Assembly: GCF_009866655.1 (NCBI RefSeq)
Contig: NZ_CP047420.1
Location: 682,001-746,000 of the forward strand
Direction of reading: 5' to 3'
DNA length: 64,000 nucleotides
DNA from: Rathayibacter sp. VKM Ac-2804
GTDB taxonomy: Bacteria > Actinomycetota > Actinomycetes > Actinomycetales > Microbacteriaceae
The notes beneath the pieces are model-generated. The model worked only from the letters and a program-made list of their open reading frames with translations, was not told the DNA's origin and made no database searches. Each line of letters starts with the position of its first letter. Positions within the stretch are counted from its first letter, which is position 1. The translations under genes and the position numbers were made by a program. Shown here piece after piece: positions 16,927-24,669 of this stretch.

Positions 16927-18195
16927 ATGAAGTGGAAGACGCCCACGGCGGTCCTCGCGGCCGCCTCCCTCGCGATGGTCGCCGCACCGTCCGCCTTCGC
17001 GGCGACGACGGACTGCACGACCGAGCTCGGCAACACGACGATCGCGGGCGACCTGAACGTCGCCGCCGGCGAGACCTGCGTGCTGGGCAACGTCGTCGTG
17101 CAGGGCTCGATCACCGTCGGCGACGACGCCTGGCTCGACGCCACCTCGGCGACGATCGAGGGCGACGTCATCGGCACGGACGCCTACGGCATCTCGATCG
17201 ACGGCACCAGCGTCGGCGGCGACGTCGTGTCGTTCTCCGAGGGCTCGCGCGCCGGCTTCCTCTACCTCCGCGACCTCACCGTCGCGGGCATGGTCGAGGC
17301 GGGCGGGATCGACGTCGAGCTCAGCGACGTCTCGGTCGACGGCTCGGTCAGCACCGACGCGGCGAACTACGTCGACGTGGCGCGAACCAGCGTCGGCGGC
17401 GACGCGACCTTCGCCGGGAGCGACTTCGGCGTGAGCGTCGGCGGCGCGATCGTCGGCGGCTCGCTCACGGTCAGCGGATCCTCGCGCGGCGTGCTCCTCG
17501 GCGCGAACGAGGACGGCTCCGCGGCTGCGCTCGGCAACACCGTCGGCGGGAACCTCGTGCTCTCGGGCAACTCCGGCAACGTCCAGCTCGCGGGCTCGAC
17601 GGTCGGCGGGCGCATCTCCCTGGCCGAGAACGCTCCGGCGGTGAACTTCGGCGCGGGCAACACCGCGGCCGGGGTCGACGGGGACTTCACCGGGACGGCC
17701 GCGGGCGCCGCGGCGGAGGGCGACCAGGCGGTCGCCGTCATCGTGCCGGACGCGCGCGAGGGCGAGCTGACCTGGAGCCTCGAGGGCACCAGCAACCTGG
17801 TGAACCTCGGTGTCGCCGAGGAGCAGGGCGACCACTTCGCCGCCTCGGGCGAGCTCGTGCCGGTCCGCGTGACCGACTCGCGCCTGTCCGGACCGGAATG
17901 GTCGGTGACCGCTCAGATCAGCGACTTCCGTGCCGGCGACCAGACGGTCTCGGGCAAGTACCTCGGCTGGACCCCGAAGGTCCTGGAGAACGAGGGCGGT
18001 GCCGTCGCCGGTGCCCCCGTCGTCTCCGGGTTCGTCTCGGGCGAGGGCCTGTCCACCGCTCGCGTCCTCGGCTCCGCCGCGGCCGGGCACCCGACCGGAT
18101 CCTCGGTCCTCGGCGCCGACCTCGACCTGCAGCTCCCGCTGTCGGTCGGAACCGGCACCTACACGGCCACGCTGACGCTCACGGCGCTCGGCTAG
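16927..18195 (+). CDS. Secreted beta-helix-like protein with WxL-like C-terminal domain
   Basis: 422 residues with a Sec signal (MKWKTPTAVLAAASLAMVAAPSAFAATT). Residues ~30-260 are strand/turn repeats of the form 'SVGGDV..', 'TVGGNLVLSGN', 'TVGGRISLAEN', suggesting a beta-helix or polymer-forming stack. The C-terminal ~150 residues (TWSLEGTSNLVN, EWSVTAQISDF, KYLGWTPKVLENEGGAVAG, LGADLDLQLPLSVGTGTYTATLTLTALG) look like a WxL-type cell-wall-binding domain, though the second W-x-L is replaced by L-T-L. The following gene encodes a DUF916 protein, the usual WxL partner. ATG 16927 has GAGGAGA upstream. Family placement is moderate; expression and location outside the cell are inferred. Confidence 0.65.
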   Translation: MKWKTPTAVLAAASLAMVAAPSAFAATTDCTTELGNTTIAGDLNVAAGETCVLGNVVVQGSITVGDDAWLDATSATIEGDVIGTDAYGISIDGTSVGGDVVSFSEGSRAGFLYLRDLTVAGMVEAGGIDVELSDVSVDGSVSTDAANYVDVARTSVGGDATFAGSDFGVSVGGAIVGGSLTVSGSSRGVLLGANEDGSAAALGNTVGGNLVLSGNSGNVQLAGSTVGGRISLAENAPAVNFGAGNTAAGVDGDFTGTAAGAAAEGDQAVAVIVPDAREGELTWSLEGTSNLVNLGVAEEQGDHFAASGELVPVRVTDSRLSGPEWSVTAQISDFRAGDQTVSGKYLGWTPKVLENEGGAVAGAPVVSGFVSGEGLSTARVLGSAAAGHPTGSSVLGADLDLQLPLSVGTGTYTATLTLTALG

Positions 18196-18203
18196 CCACC
18201 CCC

Positions 18204-18237
18204 GGGCGACCGGCCTCCTCGCGGGGGCCGGTCGCCC
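18204..18237 (+). terminator. Hairpin terminator after the WxL-like gene
   Basis: Perfect 12-bp stem GGGCGACCGGCC / GGCCGGTCGCCC with a 10-nt loop, 8 bp after the stop codon, followed by a C/T-rich tract. Palindromic repeat R4 follows 14 bp later, so two hairpins separate this gene from its DUF916 partner. Confidence 0.7.
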
Positions 18238-18251
18238 CCTCCCTCTCTCCT

Positions 18252-18320
18252 CCTCCGCGAGATGCCACTTGTGCACGCTCTCCACGGCGTGTCGCGTGCA
18301 CAACTGGCATCTCGCGGAGG
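18252..18320. repeat. Palindromic repeat R4
   Basis: The longest copy of the family: 25-bp arms with a single mismatch (core GCGAGATGCCACTTGTGCAC at the left), loop containing CACGGCGTGTCGC. It lies between the WxL-like and DUF916 genes, 24 bp before the latter's start codon, where it could modulate read-through. Confidence 0.9.
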
Positions 18321-18344
18321 CCACCCCCCTCGAAAGGCTGGACG

Positions 18345-19556
18345 ATGATGTTCCGCTCCACACTCCGCTCGCTCGGTGTCCTGCTCGTCGTCGGGATCGG
18401 GGCCGCTGTTCTGCCGGCGCAGGCCCTCGCGGAGACGGCGAGCTCGCCGGTGACCTGGGGGGTGCGGCCCGCCGACACCGAGCAGGGCAGCGACCGGCCG
18501 AACTACGCCTACGCGCTCGAGCCGGGCGGGCAGCTGAGCGACGCGCTGATCGTCTCCAACTACGACGACGAGGACCAGACCTTCCGCGTCTACGGCTCCG
18601 ACGGCTTCCTCACCGAGGCGGGGCAGCTCGACCTGCTGCCGGCCGCCGAGCCGTCCACCCAGCTGGGCAGCTGGATCTCGTTCGAGGCCCCGGACGTCGT
18701 CGTCCCCGCGGGTGAGAGCGTGCAGATCCCGTTCCAGCTCGAGGTGCCGGCCGACGCCGTGCCGGGCGACTACGCCGCCGGCGTCGTCTCCTCGATCCTC
18801 GTCCAGGGCGAGACCGGGGTCTCGGTCGACCGCCGCCTCGGCTCGCGGATGTACCTCCGCGTCGGCGGCGACCTCGCCCCGCGTCTCTCGGTCGACGGCC
18901 TCGCCGTCTCGTACCAGGGCGAGTGGAACCCCTTCGCTCCCGGCACGACCACCATCGACTACACGGTCACCAACGCGGGCAACACGCGCCTCGCCCCGGG
19001 CGCCGAGCTGGCGGTCTCCGGCCTCTTCGGTCTCGGCAGCGTCGCCGCGACCGATCCGGAGCCGCTGCCCGAGCTGCTCCCGGGCAGCTCGACCAGCCGG
19101 AGCGTCACCGTCGCCGGGGTCTGGCCGCTGTTCGTCGCGACCGCCCGGATCGCCCTGACCGGCTCCGTCGTCACCGCCGACGTCGCGGGCCAGGCCGCCG
19201 ACCCGGCCGCCGTGCCCGAGGTCGCCGCCGTCTCGTCCGAGGCCTCGACCGCGGCCGTGCCGTGGAGCGCGCTGGTGCTGCTGGCGCTGCTGATCGGGCT
19301 GATCGTGCTGGCGGTCGTGCGCCGCCGCCGCCGCGCCGCGGGCGAGCAGCGGCGTATCGACGCCGCGGTCGCCGCCGCAGTGGCGGGCGCCTCGACGACC
19401 GGCGCCTCCGAGACTCGGCGAGATGCCACTTCTGGCGAGGATGCGCGGCGTGTCGAGCTCACAAGTGGCATCTCGCGGGAAGCGACGGACCCGTCCGCGA
19501 CGGACCCGTCCGCGACCGACCCGTCCGCGACCGACCGTGCGGGGGTGCGCTCCTGA
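18345..19556 (+). CDS. DUF916 / WxL-interacting-type protein with C-terminal membrane anchor
   Basis: 403 residues. Signal peptide (MFRSTLRSLGVLLVVGIGAA...AQALAE). The next ~290 residues match the DUF916 pattern: SSPVTWGVRPADTEQGSDRPNYAY, two Ig-like strands ending in PFQLEVPADAVPGDYAAGVVSS, then 'TVTNAGNTRLAPGAELAVSG'. A single transmembrane helix (WSALVLLALLIGLIVLAVV) is followed by RRRRR and a cytoplasmic tail. In Firmicutes such proteins bind WxL proteins and peptidoglycan. The tail is odd: repeat R5 lies inside the frame (encoding TRRDATSGEDARRVELTSGISRE) and is followed by a DPSAT repeat (three tandem units). GAAAGG precedes ATG 18345; ATG 18348 is an alternative. Confidence 0.8.
   Translation: MMFRSTLRSLGVLLVVGIGAAVLPAQALAETASSPVTWGVRPADTEQGSDRPNYAYALEPGGQLSDALIVSNYDDEDQTFRVYGSDGFLTEAGQLDLLPAAEPSTQLGSWISFEAPDVVVPAGESVQIPFQLEVPADAVPGDYAAGVVSSILVQGETGVSVDRRLGSRMYLRVGGDLAPRLSVDGLAVSYQGEWNPFAPGTTTIDYTVTNAGNTRLAPGAELAVSGLFGLGSVAATDPEPLPELLPGSSTSRSVTVAGVWPLFVATARIALTGSVVTADVAGQAADPAAVPEVAAVSSEASTAAVPWSALVLLALLIGLIVLAVVRRRRRAAGEQRRIDAAVAAAVAGASTTGASETRRDATSGEDARRVELTSGISREATDPSATDPSATDPSATDRAGVRS
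19419..19475. repeat. Palindromic repeat R5, inside the DUF916 coding sequence
   Basis: Arms CGAGATGCCACTT / AAGTGGCATCTCG are perfect over 13 bp, with the core GCGGCGTGTCGAG. Unlike the other four copies it is within an open reading frame, near the 3' end of the DUF916 gene, and it keeps that frame open. It is followed by tandem copies of a 15-bp unit (ACGGACCCGTCCGCG type) at about 19489-19535. Confidence 0.85.
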
Positions 19557-19594
19557 CCTCCGTCGTCGCCGGGGCGTCAGTGCTCGGCGGGGCG

Positions 19595-20788
19595 TCAGTC
19601 GCCGGCGAGGCTCTGCTCGCGGAGCTGCTCGAGGAACGCGTCGACGTTGCTCGGGCCGAGGAGGTGCTGCCGCAGCATCAGCGCCGCGCCGCGGACGCCG
19701 CCGCTGCCGCCGAGCTCCGCGGTCACGACGTGCAGGCGCTGTGTCGCCAGCGGGAGGGAGCGCCGGTCGACGACCTCGCGCACCCCGGCCAGGATCTCCG
19801 GAGCGGCGAGCGCGACGCTGCCGCCGAGCACGATGACCGACGGGTTCAGCAGGCTCACGCAGGTGGCCAGGACCTCGCCGATCTGGAGGCCCGCGATGCG
19901 CGCCGCCTCGATCGCCTCGGGGTCGCGGTCGCGCAGGAGCGCCAGCAGATCGCGGACCGAGTGCACGTCGCGCCCCGCCTCGGCCAGCGCGCGCACCAGG
20001 GCGCCGCCGCTCGCCAGTGCTTCGAGGTCGCCGTCGCGGCCGTCCGCCGCCTCCGGAGCGGTGCGCGGCATCTGCACGTGACCGAGATCGCCGGCCGCGC
20101 CGAGCGCGCCGCGCTGCAGGACGCCGCCCGAGACGATGCCCGAGCCGATGCCGGTGCTGATCTTCACGAAGATCAGGTCCTGCGCGTGCGGGAAGCGCGA
20201 GGCGCGCTCGCCCAGGGCCAGCAGGTTCACGTCGTTGTCGACGAGCACCGTGGTGTCGACGCGGCGGCGGATGTAGCCGGGGATGTCGAAGCCGTCCCAG
20301 CCGGGCATGATCGGCGGGCGCACCGGGCGGCCGCTCGCGTGCTCGACGGGTCCGGGGACGCCGAGGCCGAAGCCGGCCAGCGCCTCGGGCGCCAGGTGCG
20401 CGTCGGCGAGGATCTCGTCGCAGACGTCGAGCGCGTGGTCGAGCACCCGGATCGGGCCCTGCGCGATGTCGAGCTCCTCGCGCCGCTCGACGACGATGCG
20501 GCCGTCGAAGTCGGTCAGCGCGATCGTCGAGTGCGTCGCGCCGAGGTCGATGGTCAGGAACGCGCGGACCGACGGGTCGAAGACCAGGCGTGCCGACGGG
20601 CGGCCGCCGGTCGACGGCGCCCGGTCGAGGTGCGTGATCAGCCCGAGCTCGAAGAACAGGTCGAGCCGCGTCATCACGGCCGTGCGGGCGAGGCCCGTCT
20701 CCTCGACCAGCTCCGCCCGGGTGCGCGGACGGCCGTCGGCGAAGAGCCGCAGCAGGTCGCCGGTCTGCGAGCCGGCCCGCACGCCCAC
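19595..20788 (-). CDS. ROK family transcriptional regulator
   Basis: 397 residues: N-terminal winged helix-turn-helix (LLRLFADGRPRTRAELVEETGLARTAVMTRLDLFFELGLI) and a ROK/sugar-kinase-like domain (DLGATHSTIAL, GFGLGVPGPVEHASG, DNDVNLLALGE with the catalytic-type Asp, GIGSGIVSGG, NPSVIVLGGSV). The zinc-binding CxCGxxGC motif after GHVQM is absent; the segment there is APEAADGRDGDLEALASGGAL. GTG 20788 is my choice (GTG 20782 is possible); the frame is open to 20935 but that part is Arg/Pro-rich and unlike protein. Divergent from the ebo-type cluster, so it is the likely regulator of that cluster, perhaps responding to a sugar or cyclitol phosphate. Confidence 0.85.
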   Translation of the reverse strand: MGVRAGSQTGDLLRLFADGRPRTRAELVEETGLARTAVMTRLDLFFELGLITHLDRAPSTGGRPSARLVFDPSVRAFLTIDLGATHSTIALTDFDGRIVVERREELDIAQGPIRVLDHALDVCDEILADAHLAPEALAGFGLGVPGPVEHASGRPVRPPIMPGWDGFDIPGYIRRRVDTTVLVDNDVNLLALGERASRFPHAQDLIFVKISTGIGSGIVSGGVLQRGALGAAGDLGHVQMPRTAPEAADGRDGDLEALASGGALVRALAEAGRDVHSVRDLLALLRDRDPEAIEAARIAGLQIGEVLATCVSLLNPSVIVLGGSVALAAPEILAGVREVVDRRSLPLATQRLHVVTAELGGSGGVRGAALMLRQHLLGPSNVDAFLEQLREQSLAGD

Positions 20789-20982
20789 GCTCAGCGCCCG
20801 CCGTCGGTGCACGCGCCGTCCGGGCGACGGCGCGCGGCGGCTCGGGGGGACGGGTCGCGGCTCGGCACACCTGAGGAAAGCAGTCGCCGCGAGGTGACGC
20901 AATCTCGACGCGCGAGGAGACCCCGAATGACACACCCACGAACGACCTCCCCACGAACGACACCCACCGACAGGAGAGAACG
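20789..20982. promoter_or_regulatory. Divergent promoter region, ROK regulator / ebo-type cluster
   Basis: 194 bp without a convincing gene. It ends with ACAGGAGAG 5 nt before the ATG of the cyclase gene. Repeated ACGAACGAC units at about 20940-20965 may be binding-site half repeats. No clear palindrome comparable to the one at 8174 is seen. Confidence 0.35.
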
Positions 20983-22242
20983 ATGACCTCGTCCGACAGC
21001 ACCACCGGCACCACCCGCACCACCACCGCCGACCGCGCCCCGCAGCAGGAGCGCATCGGCCTCTGGCTGATCGGAGCCCGCGGCAGCGTCGCCACCACGG
21101 CCGCCGTCGGCCTGCACGCGATCGCCTCGGGCGCCGCGCCCAGCAACGGCTGCGCCACCGCGACCCCCGCCTTCGAGGACGTCCCGCTCGCCGGCTTCGA
21201 CGCGATCGTGATCGGCGGGCACGACGTCTCGTCGACCCCGCTGCTCGAGAAGGCGATGGGCCTGGCGGCCGGCGGGATGTTCCCGACCTCCGTCGTCGCC
21301 GAGGTCGCCGACCGGCTCGACGCGACCGACAGCGAGATCCGCCGCTCCTTCGGCGTCGAGGGCGGCTCGCAGCAGGACGAGATCGACCGCCAGGCGGCCG
21401 ACATCGTCGAGTTCCGCGAGCGGCACGCGCTGGCCCGGGTCGTCGTGATCGACGTCGCCTCGACCGAGGTGCTGCCGAAGGACCGCCCCGAGTTCCACGA
21501 CCTCGCCGCCCTGCGCGCGGCCCTCGCCCGCCCCGGCGAGACGGTGCTGCCGCCGAGCTCGATCAGCGCGCTCGCCGCGGTGACCGCCGGCTCGCCCTAC
21601 GTCTGCTTCACCCCCTCCACGGCGCTGGCGCTGCCCGCGCTCGAGGAGTGGGCCGCGGAGGCGGGGATCCCGATCGCGGGTCAGGACGGCAAGACCGGGG
21701 AGACCCTGCTCCGCAGCGTGCTCGCGCCGATGTTCACGGCGCGCGGGATGCGCGTGCTGTCCTGGGCGGGCGCGAACCTGCTCGGCGGCGGCGACGGCCA
21801 GACCCTCGCCGACCCGGAGGCGGTGCGCTCGAAGCTGGTCTCGAAGAACCGGGGCCTCCGGAGCCTGCTCGGCGACGAGGTCGTCACTCCGCTGCACATC
21901 GACAACGTGCCGGACCTCGGCGACGTGAAGACGGCGTGGGACCACGTGCACGCCGAGGGCTTCCTCGGCTCGCGGATCACGGTGCAGACCATCTGGTCGG
22001 CCTACGACTCGGCGCTCGCCGCGCCGCTGATCCTGGACCTGGCGCGGCTGATGTCGCTCGCCGACGCGGCCGGGATCTCGGGCCCCGTCGCCGAGCTGGG
22101 CTTCTTCTTCAAGGACCCGTGGGGGAGCGACGTGCACGGCTTCGCGGAGCAGACCGCCGAGCTGGTCGCCTGGTCGGCGCGCACCGGGGCGGCCGTCGCC
22201 CAGCGCTCGCTCGTGGCGGTCGGACCGATCCGCCATGGCTGA
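20983..22242 (+). CDS. Myo-inositol-1-phosphate synthase family protein, first gene of an ebo-type cluster
   Basis: 419 residues. NAD-binding GLWLIGARGSVATTAAVG at the N-terminus, then FTPSTALALPALEEWA and GQDGKTGETLLRSVL...LSWAGANLLGGGDGQTL...SKLVSKNRGL. The last stretch corresponds to the catalytic core of inositol-3-phosphate synthases (tetramerisation loop, 'N.LG..DG', and the lysines of SK..SK). The predicted reaction is NAD-dependent cyclisation of a hexose 6-phosphate to a cyclitol phosphate, but this divergent branch may use another substrate. In cyanobacterial ebo clusters EboD is a dehydroquinate-synthase-like cyclase; here this enzyme occupies the cluster and no EboD is present. 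It overlaps eboC by 8 bp. Confidence 0.85.
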   Translation: MTSSDSTTGTTRTTTADRAPQQERIGLWLIGARGSVATTAAVGLHAIASGAAPSNGCATATPAFEDVPLAGFDAIVIGGHDVSSTPLLEKAMGLAAGGMFPTSVVAEVADRLDATDSEIRRSFGVEGGSQQDEIDRQAADIVEFRERHALARVVVIDVASTEVLPKDRPEFHDLAALRAALARPGETVLPPSSISALAAVTAGSPYVCFTPSTALALPALEEWAAEAGIPIAGQDGKTGETLLRSVLAPMFTARGMRVLSWAGANLLGGGDGQTLADPEAVRSKLVSKNRGLRSLLGDEVVTPLHIDNVPDLGDVKTAWDHVHAEGFLGSRITVQTIWSAYDSALAAPLILDLARLMSLADAAGISGPVAELGFFFKDPWGSDVHGFAEQTAELVAWSARTGAAVAQRSLVAVGPIRHG

Positions 22243-23115
22243 GCTGCGCGACTGGCTCGAGCTCGTGCGCGCCAAGGCGGCGCTCTCGGTGCTCGGCGAC
22301 ACGGTGGCCGGAGCGGCGTGGGCGGGCCGGGAGACCGGCGCGCGCACGGTCGCGCTGCCGCTCGCGTCCGCGCTCCTCTACTCCGCGGGCATGGCGCTCA
22401 ACGACTACGCCGACGCGGAGCTCGACGCGGAGGAGCGGCCGGAGCGGCCGATCCCGTCGGGGCGGATCCGGCGCGGCGCCGCGCTCGGGCTGGCCGCCGG
22501 GCTGACCGGGGCGGGGATCGCGGTCGCGGCGCTGGTGGACGGGCGCCGCTCGCTCCTGCTGAGCGTGCCGCTCGCGGCGAGCATCTGGTCGTACGACCTG
22601 CTGGCCAAGCCGACTCCGCTCGGGCCCGTCGTGATGGCGGCCTGCCGCGGGCTCGACGTGCTGCTCGGCGCGGGAGCGTCCGGCGTGCGCGCGGCGGCGC
22701 CGGCCTCGGCAGCGGTCGCGGCGCACACCCTCGGCGTCACCGTGCTCTCGCGCGGCGAGGTGCACGGCACCCGGCCGGCGATCGCGGGAGCGGCGGCCAC
22801 CGGCACGGCCGCGCTCGCGCTCGCGCTGGGGTCGGGGCGGTCCGGGCGAAGGGCGGCCCGGCGATCGGGGCGGTGGTCGGAGTCGCGATCGCCCGCTGGC
22901 TCGCGCTCGTGCTGGTGCCGCAGCTGCGGGCCGTGCGGACGCCCGACGCGGCCTCGGCCCGGACGGCCACCCGCTCGGGCATCGCGGGGATGGTCCCGCT
23001 GCAGGCGGTGCTCGCCGGGCTGCGGCGGCCGGAGCTCGGCGCGGTCCTGCTCGGTCTGGACGTGCTCGGCGCGGTCGCGCTGCGGCGCCCGAGGGTCTCG
23101 GCGGACATCACATGA
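22235..23115 (+). pseudogene. eboC: EboC, UbiA-family prenyltransferase, with an apparent frameshift
   Basis: Integral membrane prenyltransferase of the UbiA superfamily. The first frame (from ATG 22235) gives NDYADAELDAEERPERPIPS, the Mg-diphosphate-binding Asp-rich motif, and several membrane helices. At about 22840 hydrophobic, family-like coding moves to the -1 frame (GGPAIGAVVGVAIARWLALVLVPQL...GMVPLQAVLAGLRRPELGAVLLGLDVLGAVALRRP), which stops at 23113-23115 in a 4-bp ATGA overlap with the next gene. That overlap marks the true end. A single missing base in a G/C-rich run (around GGGGCGGTCCGGGCG) explains it. The uncorrected first frame continues as Arg/Ser/Cys-rich sequence to 23134. 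Either a sequencing indel or a broken gene; the product would otherwise be about 293 residues. Confidence 0.8.
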
Positions 23116-24597
23116 GCGACCTGCACACGACTGACAGCCCCGTCCTGGGCTACGGCACCAACGGCTTCGCCGACCACACCCTCGACGACGCCCTGACGGT
23201 GCTGCACGCCGCCGGCTACCGGGCGGTGGCGCTGACCCTCGGGACCCCGCACCTCGATCCGTTCGCCGACGACGTCCGCGAGCGCACCCTCGCCCTGCGC
23301 GCACGGCTCGACGAGCTGGGCTTCCGCGTGGTGATCGAGACCGGGGCGCGCTACCTCCTCGACCCGTTCGCGAAGCACCGGCCGACGCTGGTCGACGAGG
23401 AGGCCGGGCCGCGCCTGGCGTTCCTGCACCGCGCGATCGAGATCGCCGCGCTGCTCGGCGCCGACGCCGTCTCGCTCTGGTCGGGGGTGCTGCCCGACGG
23501 CGTCGACCGCGCCCGCGGCTGGCGGCTCCTGGTCGAGCGGATGCGCGGCGTCGTCGCCGAGGCCGAGCGCTACGGCGTGCGGCTCGGCTTCGAGCCGGAG
23601 CCCGGCATGCTCGTCGAGACCGTCGCCGACGCGCTGCTGCTGCGGCGGGAGCTCGGCGACCCCGAGGCGTTCGGACTCACCGTCGACCTCGGCCACTGCG
23701 TGGTGGTCGAGCCGGACGGCGTCGTCGGTGCCCTCCGCAGCGCCGCCGGCCTGCTGGTGAACGTGCAGGTCGACGACATGCTGCCCGAGCGGCACGAGCA
23801 CCTCGAGCTCGGCACCGGCGTGCTCGATCTCGCGACCGCCTTCGCGACGCTCGAGGAGATCGGCTACCGCGGGATCGCCGCGGTGGAGCTGCCGCGGCAC
23901 TCGCACGACGCGCCGCGCCTCGCGGTCGCGAGTCTCGCGGCGATGCGGGCGGCGATGCGGGCGGCGATCCGGACCCGGGGGACAGGGGCGGAGTCGCCGC
24001 AGCACCCGTGGACCGCCGACGCCTGCGCCGTCCTGCGCGAGCAGCCGCGGCGCATCGAGCGCTGCTTCCCGGCCGCGGGTCGGGAGGCGGGACGCGCGCC
24101 GCTGCGCCCGGACGCGGATCCGCAGGGCCTCGTGCACGGCACCCAGGACGACGCGGCGCGCTCGGCGCTGCTCGCGGCCGCCGCCTCCGCGCTCGACGAC
24201 GAGGACCTGGCCGCCCTGCTGCTCCGCCTCTACCGGGGTGGCGACGACGCCGAGCGCCGCGGCGTGCTGGTCGGGGCACGCGCTGACCGCCGCCGGCCGT
24301 GCGGGGGAGCCGGTCGCCGCGGCAGGGCGCGAGCTGGTCGCGGACGCCCTGCGCGCCAACGACACCCGCCTGGTCGCCGCGGCGATGGGCCGCTTCACCG
24401 AGGAGCATCTCGACGCCCACGCCTGGCGGCACGGCGTGCTCAAGCTCGTCTTCTGCGGCATCCCGCTCGCGGCCGTCTCCGGTCTCGAGCGGCGGAGCGA
24501 CCCCGAGCTCGCCGCGATGGCCGGCCGCTTCGCCGACGAGCGCCGCGCCGCCGGCCGCGCCGTCCCGGACGATCTGGCGGTGCTCCTGCCGAGCTGA
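23112..24597 (+). pseudogene. eboA: TIM-barrel isomerase fused to EboA, with an apparent frameshift in the EboA part
   Basis: Residues 1-~283 are a xylose-isomerase-like TIM barrel (VLGYGTNGFADHTLDDAL, LGADAVSLWSGV, LGFEPEPGMLVETV, LTVDLGHCVVVEP, GIAAVELPRHSHDAPR). Without any stop the frame continues into EboA: CFPAAGREAGRAPL, DDAARSALL, LYRGGDDAERRGVL. At about 24275 the EboA homology shifts by +1 in GTCGGGGCAC and continues DALRANDTRLVAAAM, VLKLVFCGIPLAAVSGLERR, DPELAAMAGRFADERRAAGR to the TGA at 24595-24597. One extra G explains it. EboA is normally a separate protein of about 200-230 residues, so the fusion is itself unusual. Uncorrected, the frame runs to 24794 as low-complexity sequence and overlaps eboB. 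Confidence 0.78.
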
Positions 24598-24669
24598 GAC
24601 TCCGCCGCCCCGACGACACGACGCCGGTTCTGCACAGAACACCAGACCCCTCACGAGAAAGGCGCGACG

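Noticed and set aside
2127..19475. Palindromic repeats as a CRISPR array
   Set aside because: Copies are kilobases apart, are inverted repeats and have no regular spacers or cas genes.
22318..23115. Separate gene in the second frame of eboC
   Set aside because: Only its last ~90 codons are protein-like and continue the UbiA helices; better explained as the rest of one frameshifted gene.
24238..24597. Stand-alone 119-codon gene for the EboA C-terminus
   Set aside because: Begins inside the EboA homology without a ribosome site; it is the continuation of the frameshifted fusion gene.
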